From a virus: a DNA stretch of 54,102 bases. Under the pieces are notes generated by a model. The model was not told where the DNA came from. It did not search any database and saw only the letters and a list, made by a program, of their open reading frames with translations. A program made the translations under genes and the position numbers. Below are positions 37,181 through 44,041 of the stretch, in pieces; position 1 is the stretch's first letter, and each line of letters begins with the position of its first letter. The stretch is taken from positions 1 through 54,102 of IMG/VR virus record IMGVR_UViG_3300012988_000019. The stretch is one strand, 5' to 3'.

Positions 37181-38215
37181 TCACTCGTCATCGTCGTCGA
37201 AGTCGTCCCCATCGCCTCCCACGAAGGGCTCGCCGTACGCCCGGGTGATGGGCATGCCGATGGGCGAGAAGTCGAGGCTATCAGCCTTGACCGAGGGGAG
37301 CAAACCGTAGAACTTGAAGAACTCCTTCTGCTCTCCCTCCTTCGGGCCCTTCTTGTAGTAGGACCACCCCTCGAACTTCTTGGCGTAGTCCTCGCCCATC
37401 ACCTCGGTGTGGAAGCGTCGCACGATCCGGCGGAACGTGTTGTACGTCATGTCACCGTAGGTGCGACCGGCGCGGTCGTCGCTGATGACCTTGCGCAGCC
37501 ACTTGCGGGACAGCTTGATCGCCGGCGAGCTGAGGATGGCCCTCTTCTCCACACCGGTGAGTGCGCTCGAGTCCTCCATGAGGTACCGGCGGTACTGCTT
37601 GCGCATGTTCTGGTCGTGGTGGTTGAGCATGTAGGCCAGCGACTTGAAGTTGTGCCACTGGATCGCCGAGTTCATCCAGACGAAGCTGATGTCGGAAACA
37701 TCGATCTTCATCTCCTTGGCGAGGTACCGGGCGCACATCCAGGCGACGGTCAGGTCGAGCGCCCCGATGTAGCCCAGGTACGAAGTGCGGGACATGAGCG
37801 TGATCGTCGGCTTCGGCTTCGCCTTGTACGAGATCGAGAGCATGCAGGAGCCCCAGCGACGCGTCTCCTTGTTGGTGTGACCGGTCGCGGCACCACCGCG
37901 CGGCTTCACCACCTTGGTGCGCATGGTCGCGATCCCTCGACCCTTGGTGCCGATCTTGCCCGTGCACTGCCCGATCCAGGCCTCGAGCTCCTCGGGGTCG
38001 ATGTACTGCCGGACCATCATCGACCAGCGCTGCTTGGTGAGCCACATCGACTTGAGGTCGAAGTCCCAGTCCATGGACTCGGCCTCGGCGATGACGTCGT
38101 GGATCTGGACGTCGACCGTGGAGATGACGTCGAGCTCACCCTCCTTGGCGGTGATGAGGCTGTCACAGAGCAGGTCGTGCAGCTCCGTGAGGGTAGGCGC
38201 GGTGTAGGTGCGCAT
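37181..38215 (-). CDS. Second, divergent thymidylate-synthase-fold protein
   Basis: 344 residues. Candidate core: RRWGSCMLSISY (Cys124), TITLMSRTSYLGYIGALDLT (R143 to D154), and ISFVWMNSAIQWHNFKSLAY (W180, H188), matching ThyA PCH, RSCD-N6-LPFN and FVWxxxDxHxY in spacing. As in its neighbour, Asp (154) occupies the Asn177 place; the RSxD acid is Tyr. A unique 110-residue N-terminus and acidic tail (GGDGDDFDDDDE) are added. Could be a partner subunit, a second pyrimidine-modifying enzyme, or non-catalytic. Confidence 0.5.
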   Translation of the reverse strand: MRTYTAPTLTELHDLLCDSLITAKEGELDVISTVDVQIHDVIAEAESMDWDFDLKSMWLTKQRWSMMVRQYIDPEELEAWIGQCTGKIGTKGRGIATMRTKVVKPRGGAATGHTNKETRRWGSCMLSISYKAKPKPTITLMSRTSYLGYIGALDLTVAWMCARYLAKEMKIDVSDISFVWMNSAIQWHNFKSLAYMLNHHDQNMRKQYRRYLMEDSSALTGVEKRAILSSPAIKLSRKWLRKVISDDRAGRTYGDMTYNTFRRIVRRFHTEVMGEDYAKKFEGWSYYKKGPKEGEQKEFFKFYGLLPSVKADSLDFSPIGMPITRAYGEPFVGGDGDDFDDDDE

Positions 38216-38364
38216 CAGTGCATGACTCCAATGAGCTTGAGCAGGGTGATCACCAGGATGGTGGGCACCAGGAGGATGACCGCGATCACGGCCGTGAAGA
38301 AGGCGGCAGTCACCGCAGTCGCAAACCGGTCACGCAGCTTGTCCGGCTTCTGGTCGTTCTGCAT
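38215..38364 (-). CDS. Small membrane protein
   Basis: 49 residues from ATG 38364: a basic start MQNDQKPDKLRDRFATAVTA then one long or two short membrane helices (FFTAVIAVILLVPTILVITL). Lies between nucleotide-metabolism genes with TGATG overlaps on both sides. Function unknown; could tether the pathway enzymes to the membrane (speculative). Confidence 0.6.
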   Translation of the reverse strand: MQNDQKPDKLRDRFATAVTAAFFTAVIAVILLVPTILVITLLKLIGVMH

Positions 38365-38852
38365 CAGTACCGCCCGAAGCAGATGAAGGAGCCGGGGTGC
38401 AGCGGGTCCTCGTGGCACTGGACCGCGTCGTCGTCCAGCGCGCGCCGGCAGTGCGGGCACTTCGTCGAGACGCCGTCGTAGCCCTCCTCCTGCCGCTTGA
38501 TGTTCTTCGTACGCTTCCGGTAGTACTTGACGAAGAGGTCCTCCGGGGTCATGCCCGCGGTCATGCAGAGGTTCATGAAGAAGTGGAAGGCATCCACCAG
38601 CTCGCCCTGCACGGCCTCCTCGTTGAAGTGCTTGGAGGTGGCCCAGGGCTTCCAGCCCATCTCGTCGAGCGCCTCGTGGAGCTCGTCGATCAGCGCGATG
38701 TGCATGTCCTTGTAGAACTGCAGCCGCTGCTCACCGCTCAGCTGGTACGGGTCGGCGCCGAAGTTCTTCTCCTGCATGGAGCGCTGGAGCTCGAACATCG
38801 TGGCGAGGCGGTCATCCACACCCAGCTGGCCGTCGGGGGTGATCTCGGTCAT
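38364..38852 (-). CDS. All-alpha dUTPase/dCTPase-type NTPase with zinc ribbon
   Basis: 162 residues. Dimeric dUTPase/MazG-superfamily motifs: ALIDELHEALDEMGWKPW (54-70), NEEAVQGELVDAFHFFMNL (77-95), and YYRKRTKNIKRQEEGY (110-125). T4 gp56, the dCTPase-dUTPase, belongs to this group. A C-terminal extension KCPHCRRALDDDAVQC plus a last Cys makes an unusual zinc ribbon. It would hydrolyse dUTP and perhaps dCTP to monophosphate, feeding the TS-like enzymes. Confidence 0.75.
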   Translation of the reverse strand: MTEITPDGQLGVDDRLATMFELQRSMQEKNFGADPYQLSGEQRLQFYKDMHIALIDELHEALDEMGWKPWATSKHFNEEAVQGELVDAFHFFMNLCMTAGMTPEDLFVKYYRKRTKNIKRQEEGYDGVSTKCPHCRRALDDDAVQCHEDPLHPGSFICFGRY

Positions 38853-39400
38853 GCGAACTTCCTCTCGATGTGGCGCATCACGCCGTTGAACGTGGCCAGC
38901 GGGTCATCCTCGCGGCCATCCTTGGTGTAGTCGTAGATGAAGACCCGAGCCTGCGTGGCCTCCTCATCGATGGCAGCACGAGCGCAGTACGCCTGGTAGA
39001 TCGCGTCGATCTTGCCCTGGACGACCACATTGTCGGGGTCATCCCAGATGTTCTCCCTGACGACCTGCAGCGGCGGGAGGCAGTAGATGATGATCGGCTG
39101 GCACCGGTAGAAGTCGCCCATCCAGAGCAGCATCTGGATCGGGTCGTCGAAGCCCTGCTCCGCGCTACCTCGCAGGATCGGCCCGTAGATCGTCTCGGAG
39201 ATCAGGCGGTGTCGGTCGAAGAGCATGGGCTTCTCGCCCCAGTGCTCGAGGCTGTCGGCGATCCAGGCCGGCAGGTCGACCATGGCCTCAGCGTCCTTGG
39301 AAACGACCCTCGGCGCGAGCTCGAGGAACGGCCACCGCTCGAGCAGCGACTTGATCAGCGTGGTCTTGCCGGCACCATCCGGCCCCTCGACGATGATCAC
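38849..39400 (-). CDS. P-loop deoxynucleotide monophosphate kinase
   Basis: 183 residues. Walker A GPDGAGKTT at 6-14, DRHRL with conserved DR (about 74) as in thymidylate kinases, and PIIIYCLPPLQVV strand. Fits the dNMP/thymidylate kinase family. By context it may phosphorylate a modified dCMP, like T4 gp1. ATG overlaps preceding stop (38852-38849 region with the NTPase start downstream). Confidence 0.75.
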   Translation of the reverse strand: MIIVEGPDGAGKTTLIKSLLERWPFLELAPRVVSKDAEAMVDLPAWIADSLEHWGEKPMLFDRHRLISETIYGPILRGSAEQGFDDPIQMLLWMGDFYRCQPIIIYCLPPLQVVRENIWDDPDNVVVQGKIDAIYQAYCARAAIDEEATQARVFIYDYTKDGREDDPLATFNGVMRHIERKFA

Positions 39401-39756
39401 AGGACCGGCTCGCTCGGGAAGAGGATCGGGTAGCTCCAGGGCTCCTGACTGGTGATCAGTACCGGGCCCCCATCGATGCGACGGAAGTCGGGCGACTGGA
39501 TCATGTCGTAGGGGCCGATGACCGGGCGAGAGAAGATGGTGCCGTTGGGCCGGGTGTCGGTGACCAGCGTCGGGATGCGCCAGAACTCGGTTGTGTAGTA
39601 CTTGCCCGAGGTCTTGAAGAGGATCACTTCGACCCTCTCGATCGTCGGCGGGTGCTTCTGCTCGCGACCAGCCGACCAGATCTCGCCGCAGCTACACTGC
39701 CAGTACGGTCTGCTCTCTGAACCCATGAGCTTGGCGATGTGCGGCTTGTTCTCCAT
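39397..39756 (-). CDS. Hypothetical protein with CxC
   Basis: 119 residues (MENKPHIAKLMGSESRPYWQ), CSCGEIWSAGREQKH near 21-35 suggesting a metal site, then beta strands (VEVILFKTSGKYYTTEFWRI). First gene of the nucleotide cassette transcript, overlapping the kinase by 4 bases. Not recognised. Confidence 0.6.
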   Translation of the reverse strand: MENKPHIAKLMGSESRPYWQCSCGEIWSAGREQKHPPTIERVEVILFKTSGKYYTTEFWRIPTLVTDTRPNGTIFSRPVIGPYDMIQSPDFRRIDGGPVLITSQEPWSYPILFPSEPVL

Positions 39757-39783
39757 TGTCTTATCCTTCCGGGTGGATGATTA

Positions 39784-39813
39784 ACTCTATCAGTTCGGAA
39801 CTGAAGATGTCAA
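39784..39813 (-). promoter_or_regulatory. Promoter of the nucleotide-metabolism operon
   Basis: -35 TTGACA (39813-39808), 18-base spacer, -10 TAGAGT (39789-39784); short leader with GGAAGGA. The -35 overlaps the last codons of the helicase gene. Confidence 0.65.
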
Positions 39814-41363
39814 TCACTCAGCTTCCCGCCTGCGACTCGGAGCAGTCGCTCGGGGGACATGATCATCTTCTTGCCGATGTCGCCATCCTCCATGAGGGTC
39901 TCATAGAGGAGGAAGTCAACGGTGTTTGCCCCGAGGTAGAACTCGTGGAACGTCGGCTTGTCGCTCAGCGCGATACGGTCCGAGAACTGACGGAAGTTCA
40001 CCCAGCTCTGCGGCAGGCTGTACCACTGGAGGATCGATGCACAGCTCAGGTCGATGGCCTCACCAGCAGCAGCGGGCTGACCGATGAAGACTGCACCACC
40101 CTGCGTCTTCTTGAACTGGGCCGGCATCCTGTCGCGCTCAGCCTGCTTCATCCCCCCATAGATCGAGTAGACGGGCACCTTCAGCTGCTTCCGGCAGAGC
40201 TCGAGCAGTCGCTGGATGTCGGCCTTGAACAGGGCGCCGATGACGACCTTCTCATCGGCTTCCATCAGATCCTCAAGCCTGCTCTGGATCATCCGCAGCT
40301 TTTCTGCACCCACCACTACCAGTCGACCCTCACGGTGCTGAGGAGTCGGCGAGGTCTTGCTGAGGCCCGAGGTAATCTGCTGCAGTCGCAGTCGCTGAAC
40401 CAGGCGGATACTCGCCTCAGTGATCTCACCCGTGTGAATGCGGGCGACCATGTCCTCGGCCATCTGGTCGTAGACCCCAGCAGACTCCTCGAGCGGTACC
40501 GGGATGATCTGAGTGGTTTGCTTAGGAAGGTCGTAGCACTCCTCACGAGTGATGCTGAAGGCATCCAGGTGCACGAGCGAGTGCAGCTCGTCCTCGTTAC
40601 GGGCACCCTTCCATACCTCGTAACGACCATCCCCAGCCTTGACCCATCGCCCGTAGTAGTGCTTGAACTCATTGAAGTTCATGTTGGGGAAGCGATCGGG
40701 GTTAAGGAACTGCCACTGGCTATAGATGTCGTACAGACGCTTGCTCTTCGTCACTACCGTACCGGTCAGCAGAACTCGGTAGTCGGCGACCTTGCCGAGG
40801 GTGTGGAGAGCAGTCGACTTCTTGGCAGACGGGGACTTGATACGGTGGCTCTCGTCGAGGATCATGAGCTGAGGCTGCCACCGCTTGAACGCCTTGATCA
40901 TGTCGTAGCGTCCACCGCGCCTAGCGCGAATCTTGGCCCCGCCCTTGTCGAGGATCGGCTGGCCCTTCTTTGGACCGCTGCGATGCACTCGGAAGTCACC
41001 CGGCACCGAGAAGGCGTCGTAATTGATCAGCACGATGTCGAGGATGTCCTGGCCATACGGAGGCAGCGACTGCACCTTGCGGCCCTTGCGGTCCCAGACC
41101 GTAAGTCGATAGGGTACGGGACAGTTCTCCTTGAGCTGGTCCTTCCACACCTGGATCGCGACGACCGGGCCGACCATGACTACTCGGTTGACCTTCCCCT
41201 GCATGTGCAGGATGGACATGTAGTCGATCGCTACCTTGGTCTTGCCTGTCCGGGGTTCCATGAGGAGCGCCCCGCCCCAGCCGTTCGCCATCAGCTTCTT
41301 GACGGCGGCCACCTGGTGGGCGTATGGACGCTTCTTCCACCTGTACTTGAGCCGATCTGCCAT
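39810..41363 (-). CDS. SNF2-like superfamily 2 helicase/ATPase
   Basis: 517 residues. Motif I EPRTGKT (36-42), Ia MVGPVVAIQVWKDQL, II LMILDESHRIKSPSAKK (about 166-182), III RVLLTGTVV, then a C-terminal RecA fold with VIGALFKADIQRLLELC and motif V/VI SCASILQWYSLPQSW ... FRQFSDRI. DESH and the short inter-motif spacing match SNF2-type translocases common in phage replication modules. Leaderless start. Confidence 0.85.
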   Translation of the reverse strand: MADRLKYRWKKRPYAHQVAAVKKLMANGWGGALLMEPRTGKTKVAIDYMSILHMQGKVNRVVMVGPVVAIQVWKDQLKENCPVPYRLTVWDRKGRKVQSLPPYGQDILDIVLINYDAFSVPGDFRVHRSGPKKGQPILDKGGAKIRARRGGRYDMIKAFKRWQPQLMILDESHRIKSPSAKKSTALHTLGKVADYRVLLTGTVVTKSKRLYDIYSQWQFLNPDRFPNMNFNEFKHYYGRWVKAGDGRYEVWKGARNEDELHSLVHLDAFSITREECYDLPKQTTQIIPVPLEESAGVYDQMAEDMVARIHTGEITEASIRLVQRLRLQQITSGLSKTSPTPQHREGRLVVVGAEKLRMIQSRLEDLMEADEKVVIGALFKADIQRLLELCRKQLKVPVYSIYGGMKQAERDRMPAQFKKTQGGAVFIGQPAAAGEAIDLSCASILQWYSLPQSWVNFRQFSDRIALSDKPTFHEFYLGANTVDFLLYETLMEDGDIGKKMIMSPERLLRVAGGKLSD

Positions 41364-41369
41364 GGGGGT

Positions 41370-41399
41370 ATTATCTCACCAGCCGACCGCGAGAGTCAA
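41370..41399 (-). promoter_or_regulatory. Leaderless promoter of helicase
   Basis: -35 TTGACT (41399-41394), 18-base spacer, -10 GATAAT (41375-41370), six bases, ATG 41363. Confidence 0.6.
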
Positions 41400-41832
41400 T
41401 GACTGGATACCAGTACCCTTCCGCTGGTTCCTCGGGCCAATTGAACCGCCCGTACCACTCGGGGTCTTTGCGCAGGAGGTTGGCGCGGTGAACGGAGTGG
41501 AACCGCTTGAGCCCGATGAACGGGGGCAGAAGCACGTTACCCCTGCGGAACTGGCGATCGATCTGGGCCGGGTAGTATAGGTCGCGGGTTTTCTCCCAGC
41601 AGGTGTCCTTGTAGCCTCGGCGCTGCCATTCTTTGCAGATGTACCACTGGTAGGAAAGAAGAGCACCCTCGTAGCCTCGCCACATCTTCGTGACGGGGTG
41701 ATTGACCCAGCCCTCGTCGGTCACGAGAGCCTTCATGATCTGCAGGGTCTCGACTCGCTGCTTACCGAGACGTGCTCTGTCGAGCACCCGAGCCGATGAC
41801 TGGAAGCTCCGGTAAGGGAGGAACGTTTGCAT
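41371..41832 (-). CDS. MSMEG_6728-type / pyrimidine-dimer glycosylase-like protein
   Basis: 153 residues. The family signature MQTFLPYRSFQSSARVLDRA, RLGKQRVETLQIMKAL, and HPVTKMWRGYEGALLSYQWY is clear, as is HRANLLRKDPEWYGRF. Annotated in actinobacteria and their phages as MSMEG_6728 family or pyrimidine dimer DNA glycosylase/endonuclease V; activity is not firmly shown. Its Met overlaps the previous gene's stop. Confidence 0.8.
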   Translation of the reverse strand: MQTFLPYRSFQSSARVLDRARLGKQRVETLQIMKALVTDEGWVNHPVTKMWRGYEGALLSYQWYICKEWQRRGYKDTCWEKTRDLYYPAQIDRQFRRGNVLLPPFIGLKRFHSVHRANLLRKDPEWYGRFNWPEEPAEGYWYPVIDSRGRLVR

Positions 41833-42383
41833 CAGACCTTCTTCGCGCAGACGGGGCCGATGCCCGCCTTGATCGACTCGTCAGCGGTGAGCTCTGCCCC
41901 GCAGATGATGCACCGACCGTGGAGCTTGCCCAGCTCCTTAGCCCGCTCGAGCGAGAGCTTGGAGCCGTGCATGAAGACCTCGTGCGAGCCCCCCTCGATG
42001 TACTCGAACTTGCCCCTGTCGTTGAGCACCTTGGCATAGCGTCGACCCGCCATGGAGGTGAGCAGCTTGTAGATGCGACCTCGAGCTTCGTAGAAGCCGT
42101 CCTCGACGACCCGTGCCTCATGCGCGGGGTTACCTGCTCGCTGGCGGTACGGAGCCGCACGGAGAGCTTCGATCATGTCCGAAGCAGCCTTGCTCGTCAA
42201 GGGCGTACCCTTGCCATCGCGGCAATCACGGATGATCTGCTCCTGCTTGTCGCGGGGCACCTCTGGAGCATACTCGCGCTCGTTCAGCAAGATGAGGATG
42301 TAGTTGTACTGCTTCACCGAAGCGAGTCTCACCTCGCTCGGCCGGTACGGGTTGCGCCAGTACTGGTGGGTCATCGCGGTCAT
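41832..42383 (-). CDS. DUF6011-like protein with C-terminal zinc finger
   Basis: 183 residues. Helical N-terminus (SVKQYNYILILLNEREYAPE, TSKAASDMIEALRAAPYRQR) then a C-terminal GRCIICGAELTADESIKAGI ending GPVCAKKV, typical of DUF6011 in actinophages. Likely nucleic-acid binding. Leaderless ATG. Confidence 0.7.
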   Translation of the reverse strand: MTAMTHQYWRNPYRPSEVRLASVKQYNYILILLNEREYAPEVPRDKQEQIIRDCRDGKGTPLTSKAASDMIEALRAAPYRQRAGNPAHEARVVEDGFYEARGRIYKLLTSMAGRRYAKVLNDRGKFEYIEGGSHEVFMHGSKLSLERAKELGKLHGRCIICGAELTADESIKAGIGPVCAKKV

Positions 42384-42389
42384 GTGATC

Positions 42390-42417
42390 ACTCTACCATC
42401 TCCACACCAGGTGTCAA
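42390..42417 (-). promoter_or_regulatory. Leaderless promoter
   Basis: -35 TTGACA (42417-42412), 16-base spacer, -10 TAGAGT (42395-42390), six bases, ATG 42383. Confidence 0.6.
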
Positions 42418-42419
42418 GG

Positions 42420-42824
42420 TCAGTCGCGGGCAGGGTAGATGTTCACCTGCAGCTCATCGGGGTAGAACGAGTAGTCACGAGGATCGGAGTTGCTCGGCGC
42501 CGACTCGGTGTGGAATGCCCGTCCGCGCGCCTTGAACGGGGCGATGATATCGGCGCGCGCGAGGAGGTTCCGAAGGCCCTGGTTCTGCACGGTGGGGCGC
42601 TTGCAGGTGGGGCAGACGAACCAGCCGAGCTTGCCCCCTCGCTGAATACCCCACTCCTTGTAGTCCTTCGTGGAGCGGTAGCACTGGCAGAGCTTGCCAG
42701 GGCGGGCGAAGAGACCCACTACCCTGAAAGCCTTGCCCTTGCGAGTGGCAGTATCAATCTGCGCGCGTAGGGCATCCGCTTGGGCGGCGTCATCGAACTC
42801 GATGAGAAGGTAGCGAGCGGGCAT
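42420..42824 (-). CDS. Zinc-ribbon hypothetical protein
   Basis: 134 residues. KLCQCYRSTKDYKEWG and FVCPTCKRPTVQ give a four-Cys zinc ribbon in the middle; an RRM-like beta-alpha start (MPARYLLIEFDDAAQADALR) precedes it. Start has GAGGGGA upstream. Not recognised. Confidence 0.6.
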   Translation of the reverse strand: MPARYLLIEFDDAAQADALRAQIDTATRKGKAFRVVGLFARPGKLCQCYRSTKDYKEWGIQRGGKLGWFVCPTCKRPTVQNQGLRNLLARADIIAPFKARGRAFHTESAPSNSDPRDYSFYPDELQVNIYPARD

Positions 42825-42866
42825 CAGATTCCCCTCTGGAATGTCGTATGCGGTCGATCACCCCCC

Positions 42867-42895
42867 ATACTATATACACAGATCACTAATGTCAA
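42867..42895 (-). promoter_or_regulatory. Promoter, divergent
   Basis: -35 TTGACA (42895-42890), 17-base spacer, -10 TAGTAT (42872-42867); ~37-base leader. Confidence 0.65.
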
Positions 42896-42921
42896 AGTGG
42901 GAAGCACTGCACCTTCCAGCC

Positions 42922-42950
42922 TTGACATGATAGCCATGGCTCATTAGATT
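42922..42950 (+). promoter_or_regulatory. Promoter, divergent
   Basis: -35 TTGACA, 17-base spacer, -10 TAGATT (42945-42950). The two -35 boxes of this divergent pair are 26 bases apart. Confidence 0.7.
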
Positions 42951-43019
42951 AGTACTCGCATCGCTCACCCAACGAGCTAGGCGGACAACCCGGTCCGCCA
43001 TCGATCAAGGAGAATCATC

Positions 43020-43490
43020 ATGGCCCGAGCCCGTGCCGCCGCCAAGCCCGCCGTCGAGGTCGAGGAGGAGGTGGAGGCCACCGAGGAGACCCAGGAGGTC
43101 GCCTTCGGCGTCGCCGACATCGTCGCCCTGATCAAGACCAAGTTCAAGCAGGACACCACCACCCGCGAGCTGCGGACCCTGCTCCGCAAGATGGCCCGCG
43201 ACGGCCGCCTCGACCGCGAGATCGTCGCCGGCAACCGGGCCCGCTGGGAGTGGTCCGGCCCGAACGACCCCGAGGTCAAGGCCATCCTCAAGGCCTTCAA
43301 GGACGGCGAGCTCGAGGCCGACAAGAAGGAGAAGCTCGAGGCGCTGAAGCAGCGCAAGGCCGAGCAGAAGGCCGCGGCCGCCGCCGAGGCGGAGAAGGCC
43401 GAGAAGGCCGCCGCCAAGAAGGGCAAGAAGGCCGCGGTCGTCGAGGTCGAGGACGACGACGAGGACCTCGAGGACGACGACGAGTCCTGA
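43020..43490 (+). CDS. Winged-helix-like protein with acidic tail (paralog 3)
   Basis: 156 residues. An acidic patch (12-24), a winged-helix-like unit (VADIVALIKTKFKQDTTTRE, LRTLLRKMARDGRLDREIVA, RARWEWSG), a long Lys/Glu/Ala helix, then an Asp/Glu tail (VEDDDEDLEDDDES). Layout parallels the 15477 and 26282 proteins. Strong promoter, 63-base leader and AAGGAG suggest abundance. Probably DNA-associated; role inferred. Confidence 0.65.
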   Translation: MARARAAAKPAVEVEEEVEATEETQEVAFGVADIVALIKTKFKQDTTTRELRTLLRKMARDGRLDREIVAGNRARWEWSGPNDPEVKAILKAFKDGELEADKKEKLEALKQRKAEQKAAAAAEAEKAEKAAAKKGKKAAVVEVEDDDEDLEDDDES

Positions 43491-43541
43491 TCTCTCATCT
43501 GCCGGCACGACCTCCTGGGCACGAGGTTAAACTACCCACTC

Positions 43542-43665
43542 GGGGAGCTAGCTCAATCGGCAGAGCATCCGGCGCGCCCATGGACATGATGATACCGCCT
43601 TACGAGGTACTGGATCCAGGACCATGCGGATGGGAAGTATCGAGGTTCGAATCCTCGGCTCTCCA
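43542..43665 (+). tRNA. tRNA-like element with G3:U70 and oversized central region
   Basis: Acceptor GGGGAGC (43542-43548) pairs with GCTCTCC (43658-43664), including a G3:U70 wobble, the alanyl-tRNA synthetase determinant. D-arm GCTC-N8-GAGC (43551-43566) and T-arm CGAGG-TTCGAAT-CCTCG (43641-43657) are canonical; discriminator A, no encoded CCA. The centre is 74 bases instead of about 23-40; ATCCG (43567-43571) pairs with CGGAT (43627-43631), and the insert holds CTGGATCCAG and CCATGG. No normal anticodon loop is visible. May be an interrupted tRNA, a tmRNA-like RNA or a decayed tRNA. Confidence 0.55.
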
Positions 43666-44041
43666 CTCGAGTACAACTCAATAGAGGTAGAGGGACCTTG
43701 CGAGGTAACGAGGCCGCGTTTTCCGGGTGATGGCGGCGGCAGTGACTCACTCGCTCAGGTTTAAAAGACCCTATTCTCAGCACCTAGCCAGTGCCAGGGC
43801 CCCCTCTCCCCAGCTGCCCCGCCGGTATTCTCTCGCCGCCGGGGCAGTCTGGTAGATGGCTCAGAATCGCCGGCCCCTCACCTGACCTCATCACTCGACC
43901 CCACCCCTAACGGGCGATTACGCGCTTCCCTGGCCCCATCCTAGGGGTGCATGATCGCCCGACGCGTCGCGATCGATCACGGCCCGACACACCACGAAGC
44001 CCCCCCACACCCGAGTGATCGAGCGCGGAGGGGCAACGGTA
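43666..44041. other. Convergent intergenic region with RNA structures
   Basis: About 375 bases between the plus unit and the end of the tail operon. No gene seen. Contains GCCCCG ... CGGGGC (about 43825-43853), likely a terminator, and the interleaved repeats at 43902-43961. Confidence 0.5.
43902..43961. repeat. Interleaved inverted repeats (pseudoknot-like)
   Basis: CACCCCTA (43902-43909) pairs TAGGGGTG (43942-43949); CGGGCGAT (43911-43918) pairs ATCGCCCG (43954-43961). Both are perfect 8-bp stems in a-b-a'-b' order. Confidence 0.6.

Noticed and set aside
43250-43684. Protein-coding reading of the tRNA-like region
   Set aside because: The frame crosses a gene end and a canonical acceptor/T-arm; typical false protein made from a tRNA-like sequence, though the insert's open frame is noted in the findings.
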